Below, one piece after another: positions 61,530-64,000 of a stretch of 64,000 nt of DNA (position 1 is the first letter of the stretch; each line of letters starts with the position of its first letter). The stretch comes from Epithemia pelagica. Taxonomy: Eukaryota > Bacillariophyta > Bacillariophyceae > Surirellales > Surirellaceae. Location of the stretch: the NCBI GenBank assembly GCA_946965045.2, contig OX337229.1, positions 558,001 to 622,000 on the forward strand, read 5' to 3'. The notes beneath the pieces were generated by a model that was not told the DNA's origin, ran no database searches, and saw only the letters and a list, made by a program, of their open reading frames with translations. Made by a program: the position numbers and the translations under genes.

Positions 61530-62486
61530 ATGATGTGTGAAATTGATTTTTACGAAGTCTTGTCGAACCTGCTCTGGTGGGCTCAGCTCTGTGCTCCTTT
61601 TGTTCTTCGCCTACTGATTGTCGCTTTCGCTTACGGCTTGCATGAGTCGGTGCTTGAGTCGGACAAGCTTGACAAGAAGCGCCGAGCAACAATCCAAACG
61701 CTGCAGAAAGAAAGTGCTCAGAAGGATCGAGCCTACAAGAAGCTTCGTCGCGAGAATGCGGCGCTTCGAGTGAGGAAAGTGCGGTCTGTGCGAAAGCTTC
61801 GACGCGAAAATGCGATTCTTCGACAACAGCTAGCAGTTGCCGAAGCGAAGCTTGCCGAGAATGGTCGCCACGAGGATGGAGAGATCGAGATTCGCGATCC
61901 CGAGGAGGAGGTCGACGTCGACACTGTTGCTGTTCTGCCTTGCGAGTTCGACGCTGACTTGGACTTCCCTCCTCTCGCACTCGCAGATGATCTCGAGGAT
62001 GACGAGGAGACCCCTCCAGTTCCAGTCGACCGTCATGGGCCTGAGCCTGAACCCGCGCTCATCCCCGACGACGACGACGAGATCACTTTGGGGCACGACT
62101 CACCCCCTCGAAACTCCACCCCTCCTTCCATGGTCGCCACCCCTCCTCCCCCCACCCCCACCCAAAAAGATACCTCGCCTCACATTGACGAGAATGCCCC
62201 CCAAAACGTGATCGAGAGTTCCTCCGGCCCCGAGGACTCCCCGCGTTTGGGCAGGATCCTTGCTGTTGCCTACTCCCAAAAGGCAGGCCGAATGGTGCAC
62301 GTTCGACGATCCGCTCGTCTTTTGTCCGCGGGTACGGGTAGTGGTGCTGATGAAATAAATCCAAAAAACCCAGAAAAAGCAAAAAAATCCAAAAAACCCA
62401 GAAAAAGCAAAAAAAATAAAAGACCCAGAAAAATAACATGTCGGTTGTCGGTTGCCAGTGGTACGTGGGCACGGTCGTGTCGGTAA
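61530..62486 (+). CDS. Hypothetical protein with one membrane span and a coiled coil (318 aa)
   Basis: ATG at 61530 (MMCEIDFYEVLSNLLWWAQL). A hydrophobic segment (APFVLRLLIVAFAYGL) comes first, then a basic heptad-type coiled coil of about 75 residues (KESAQKDRAYKKLRRENAAL and KVRSVRKLRRENAILRQQLA, which repeats KLRREN[AI]). An acidic Pro-rich middle (DLEDDEETPPVPVD, PPPPTPTQ) follows. The C-terminus is lysine-rich and reiterated (PKNPEKAKKSKKPRKSKK). GC content and codon use differ from neighbouring genes (more GCG, CTC and GAG), hinting at a different origin. No family recognised. A short-lived or repeat-borne gene is possible because it borders minisatellites. Confidence 0.45.
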   Translation: MMCEIDFYEVLSNLLWWAQLCAPFVLRLLIVAFAYGLHESVLESDKLDKKRRATIQTLQKESAQKDRAYKKLRRENAALRVRKVRSVRKLRRENAILRQQLAVAEAKLAENGRHEDGEIEIRDPEEEVDVDTVAVLPCEFDADLDFPPLALADDLEDDEETPPVPVDRHGPEPEPALIPDDDDEITLGHDSPPRNSTPPSMVATPPPPTPTQKDTSPHIDENAPQNVIESSSGPEDSPRLGRILAVAYSQKAGRMVHVRRSARLLSAGTGSGADEINPKNPEKAKKSKKPRKSKKNKRPRKITCRLSVASGTWARSCR

Positions 62487-62565
62487 TGAATCTTTCCTCC
62501 TCAGCCTACTCACTCTGTTTCTACCGATTGTTAAATTCTACTCCTACATCAGCTGAGTCTAGCTA

Positions 62566-62690
62566 GAGTCCTTGTCGGAGATGTCCTTGTTGGTGTCCTT
62601 GTCGGAGATGTCCTTGTTGGTGGTCCTTGTTGGTGGTCCTTGTTGGTGGTCCTTGTTGGTGGTCCTTGTTGGTGTGTCGGTTCGGTCGGT
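62566..62690 (+). repeat. Minisatellite, unit GTCCTTGTTGGTG (13 bp) with a related 28-bp higher-order start
   Basis: Two copies of a longer unit (TCCTTGTCGGAGATG plus TCCTTGTTGGTG) lead into about five copies of the 13-bp unit. Confidence 0.9.
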
Positions 62691-62785
62691 GTTATCACAA
62701 AACCCTGGTGGCATGAGGACTTGTCCTTGTGTTACCAGGTATCTGGCACTGAGACTTTGGTCTCTGTGCCAGATAGAGATTAGGT

Positions 62786-63385
62786 CTACCTCTTGATTAG
62801 CCTACTCACCCTGGGCACTCGTGTCCAGACATGGTGGGGAGTTTGGGGGCTCCTCTTATTAGCCTCAGGAGTACATACAATACGGTCGCCTCGTCCTCCG
62901 TTCAAATTGTATGTACTCCAAGAGATTAGGGCTACCTCTTGATTAGCCTACTCACCCTGGGCACTCGTGTCCAGATGGTGGGGAATACATGGGGTGTGGA
63001 TGTGCCATAGTTGCCTGACAGGCATCCATTGATGTCCTGTCGCCGCCCCCGTTCATATGTATTCAGAGATTAGGGCTACCTCTTGATTAGCCTACTCACC
63101 CTGGGCACTCGTGTCCAGATGGTGGGGAATACATGGGGTGTGGATGTGCCATAGTTGCCTGACAGGCATCCATTGATGTCCTGTCGCCGCCCCCGTTCAT
63201 ATGTATTCAGAGATTAGGGCTACCTCTTGATTAGCCTACTCACCCTGGGCACTCGTGTCCAGATGGTGGGGACGAGTTACGAGTTTGGGGGCTCCTCTGA
63301 TTAGCCTCTGGGGTTTGCCATAGTTGCCTGACAGGCATCCATTGATGTTCTGTCGCCCTACCCGTTCAATGTACAGCCGCGTTGA
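62786..63385 (+). repeat. Tandem repeat, about 144-bp unit, four copies
   Basis: The landmark CCTACTCACCCTGGGCACTC begins at 62801, 62947, 63091 and 63235 (spacing 146, 144, 144). Copies 2 and 3 are nearly identical; copies 1 and 4 share a variant middle (GAGTTTGGGGGCTCCTCT). No convincing protein frame; looks like satellite DNA. Confidence 0.92.
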
Positions 63386-63504
63386 CGTCGCGAGCGGGCT
63401 TTCCACCAAGAGCTGTACGCAATATAGAGATTATCTATCTTCTACCTAGTTCCGAGTTGTCGTGGTCCGGATGGAAAAATCAGGGCTTGGGGTTAGGAGT
63501 TACC

Positions 63505-63760
63505 TAGGAGAGGACCAAAGAAATGATCCAAAAGAAATTTGTGCAAGGAAAACCTATTCGACTGGCTACTCATTATTTTGGCATGGCAATGGCAAGGTAC
63601 GGTGCATTGGTCTGGACTGGACTCGATTTAGTATCCTGTCGTCAAGGACTCACGCCTGTTGTTGAGCCGCATCTTGTTTACGAGTCTGCAGGTGGACAGA
63701 AAAACACAAGACTAGGAAAGAGACACGGTACAAAACATGGAGTAATGTTTTTCATGTAGT
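63505..63760 (+). pseudogene. piggyBac-like transposase fragment
   Basis: The plus-strand frame reads MIQKKFVQGKPIRLATHYFG, then ARYGALVWTGLDL and LVYESAGGQKNTRLGKRHG. The KKF[IV]xGKP[IV]R block followed by a GY/G-type strand and a later LG-x-R is typical of the DDE_Tnp_1_7 domain of piggyBac-like transposases in this order. Only about 80 codons remain, with no start or end of a full transposase around it, so it is a fragment. Confidence 0.4.
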
Positions 63761-63876
63761 ACTTGTTGTACAGGCAATCATGTAGATCGATCGATGGGAT
63801 ACCACGCAACACACGGCTCTCACACACACCAGGCCTCATCCCCGTTTTGGCATTGAAAAGAATTCTGTTGTTGTGT

Positions 63877-64000
63877 TTATTGTGGTGGTGGGGCGGGTAA
63901 GGTCGTTCGAGGTGGATCCCGATAGGGACCTCGAGGAGGAGGATTGTTGGGATTGTTGTTGTTATTGGAATTCCACGACGTGTTCATCCAACTCGTTGGA
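63877..64000 (-). CDS. 3' end of a gene entering from the right edge
   Basis: A minus-strand frame open at the right edge encodes an Asn/Pro/Arg-rich tail (NNNNNPNNPPPRGPYRDPPR) and ends ...LPAPPPQ with a TAA at 63879-63877. Such Pro/Arg/Asn tails occur in RNA-binding or secreted proteins, but too little is present to say. The rest lies outside the window. Confidence 0.4.
   Translation of the reverse strand, partial: PTSWMNTSWNSNNNNNPNNPPPRGPYRDPPRTTLPAPPPQ

Noticed and set aside
1-64000. CRISPR arrays, prokaryotic operons, rRNA genes
   Set aside because: No short palindromic repeats with spacers, no Shine-Dalgarno-linked gene strings and no rRNA-like segment; gene structure is eukaryotic.

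Overview
This 64 kb window is eukaryotic nuclear DNA, most likely from a diatom (probably a raphid pennate; this is inference). The evidence is short GT-AG introns (78-172 bp) that can be placed by reading frame, a cytosolic ribosomal protein gene (eL39) with an intron straight after its ATG, a DDX51/Dbp6-type nucleolar helicase, a peroxisomal PTS1 (SKL) terminus, secretory or bipartite plastid-type leaders, long Q/S/T/D/H-rich low-complexity stretches, and transposon debris between loosely spaced genes on both strands.

Layout. 1-10.9 kb: three genes in tandem on the minus strand. They are a partial protein with a CW-type zinc-finger-like cluster, a very long FEX/CrcB fluoride-channel protein, and a DDX51-like DEAD-box helicase. 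11.2-16 kb: a spliced chymotrypsin-fold protease-like gene, a 202-bp stray copy of the helicase motif V-VI region, a three-exon secreted protein and an acidic/poly-Q protein. 16.6-18.2 kb: a 1.5 kb unit bounded by near-perfect 46-bp inverted repeats. 18.8-30.2 kb: a metabolic and membrane cluster holding an FAD monooxygenase, a peroxisomal bifunctional beta-oxidation enzyme, two related multi-pass membrane proteins (FAR-17a/AIG1-like by inference), another polytopic protein and a short-chain dehydrogenase. An 0.85 kb inverted and circularly permuted copy of the 28.0-28.86 kb locus sits in the promoter between the monooxygenase and the beta-oxidation gene. 30.2-31.9 kb: eL39 and a member of a lineage-specific family. 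33.1-39.9 kb: a 6.8 kb composite element with 32-bp terminal inverted repeats. It holds a broken Mutator-like transposase, a nine-copy 97-bp array, an antisense two-frame ORF and a 180-bp array that abuts that ORF's start codon. 41.5-49.1 kb: an AlkB-like dioxygenase, two cytochrome b5-like paralogs, a two-exon ATP-grasp protein and a structured Pol III/SINE-like unit. 49.7-60.3 kb: hypothetical proteins, a second member of the 31-kb family, a putative plastid protein and a 1370-residue AAA_16/STAND-like ATPase. 60.4-64 kb: a gene carrying two compensating frameshifts, a coiled-coil protein, minisatellites, a piggyBac-like remnant and the 3' end of another gene.

How the genes fit together. 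The clearest functional theme is lipid and redox chemistry (peroxisomal bifunctional enzyme, SDR, AIG1-like membrane proteins, flavin monooxygenase, b5-like proteins). Nothing in the sequence proves a shared pathway. The most unusual content is structural: the permuted inverted duplication, the composite element with a repeated 5' region, and the inverted-repeat unit at 16.6 kb.

All translations, splice sites and repeat alignments were made by eye. Domain names rest on visible motifs, not on database searches.
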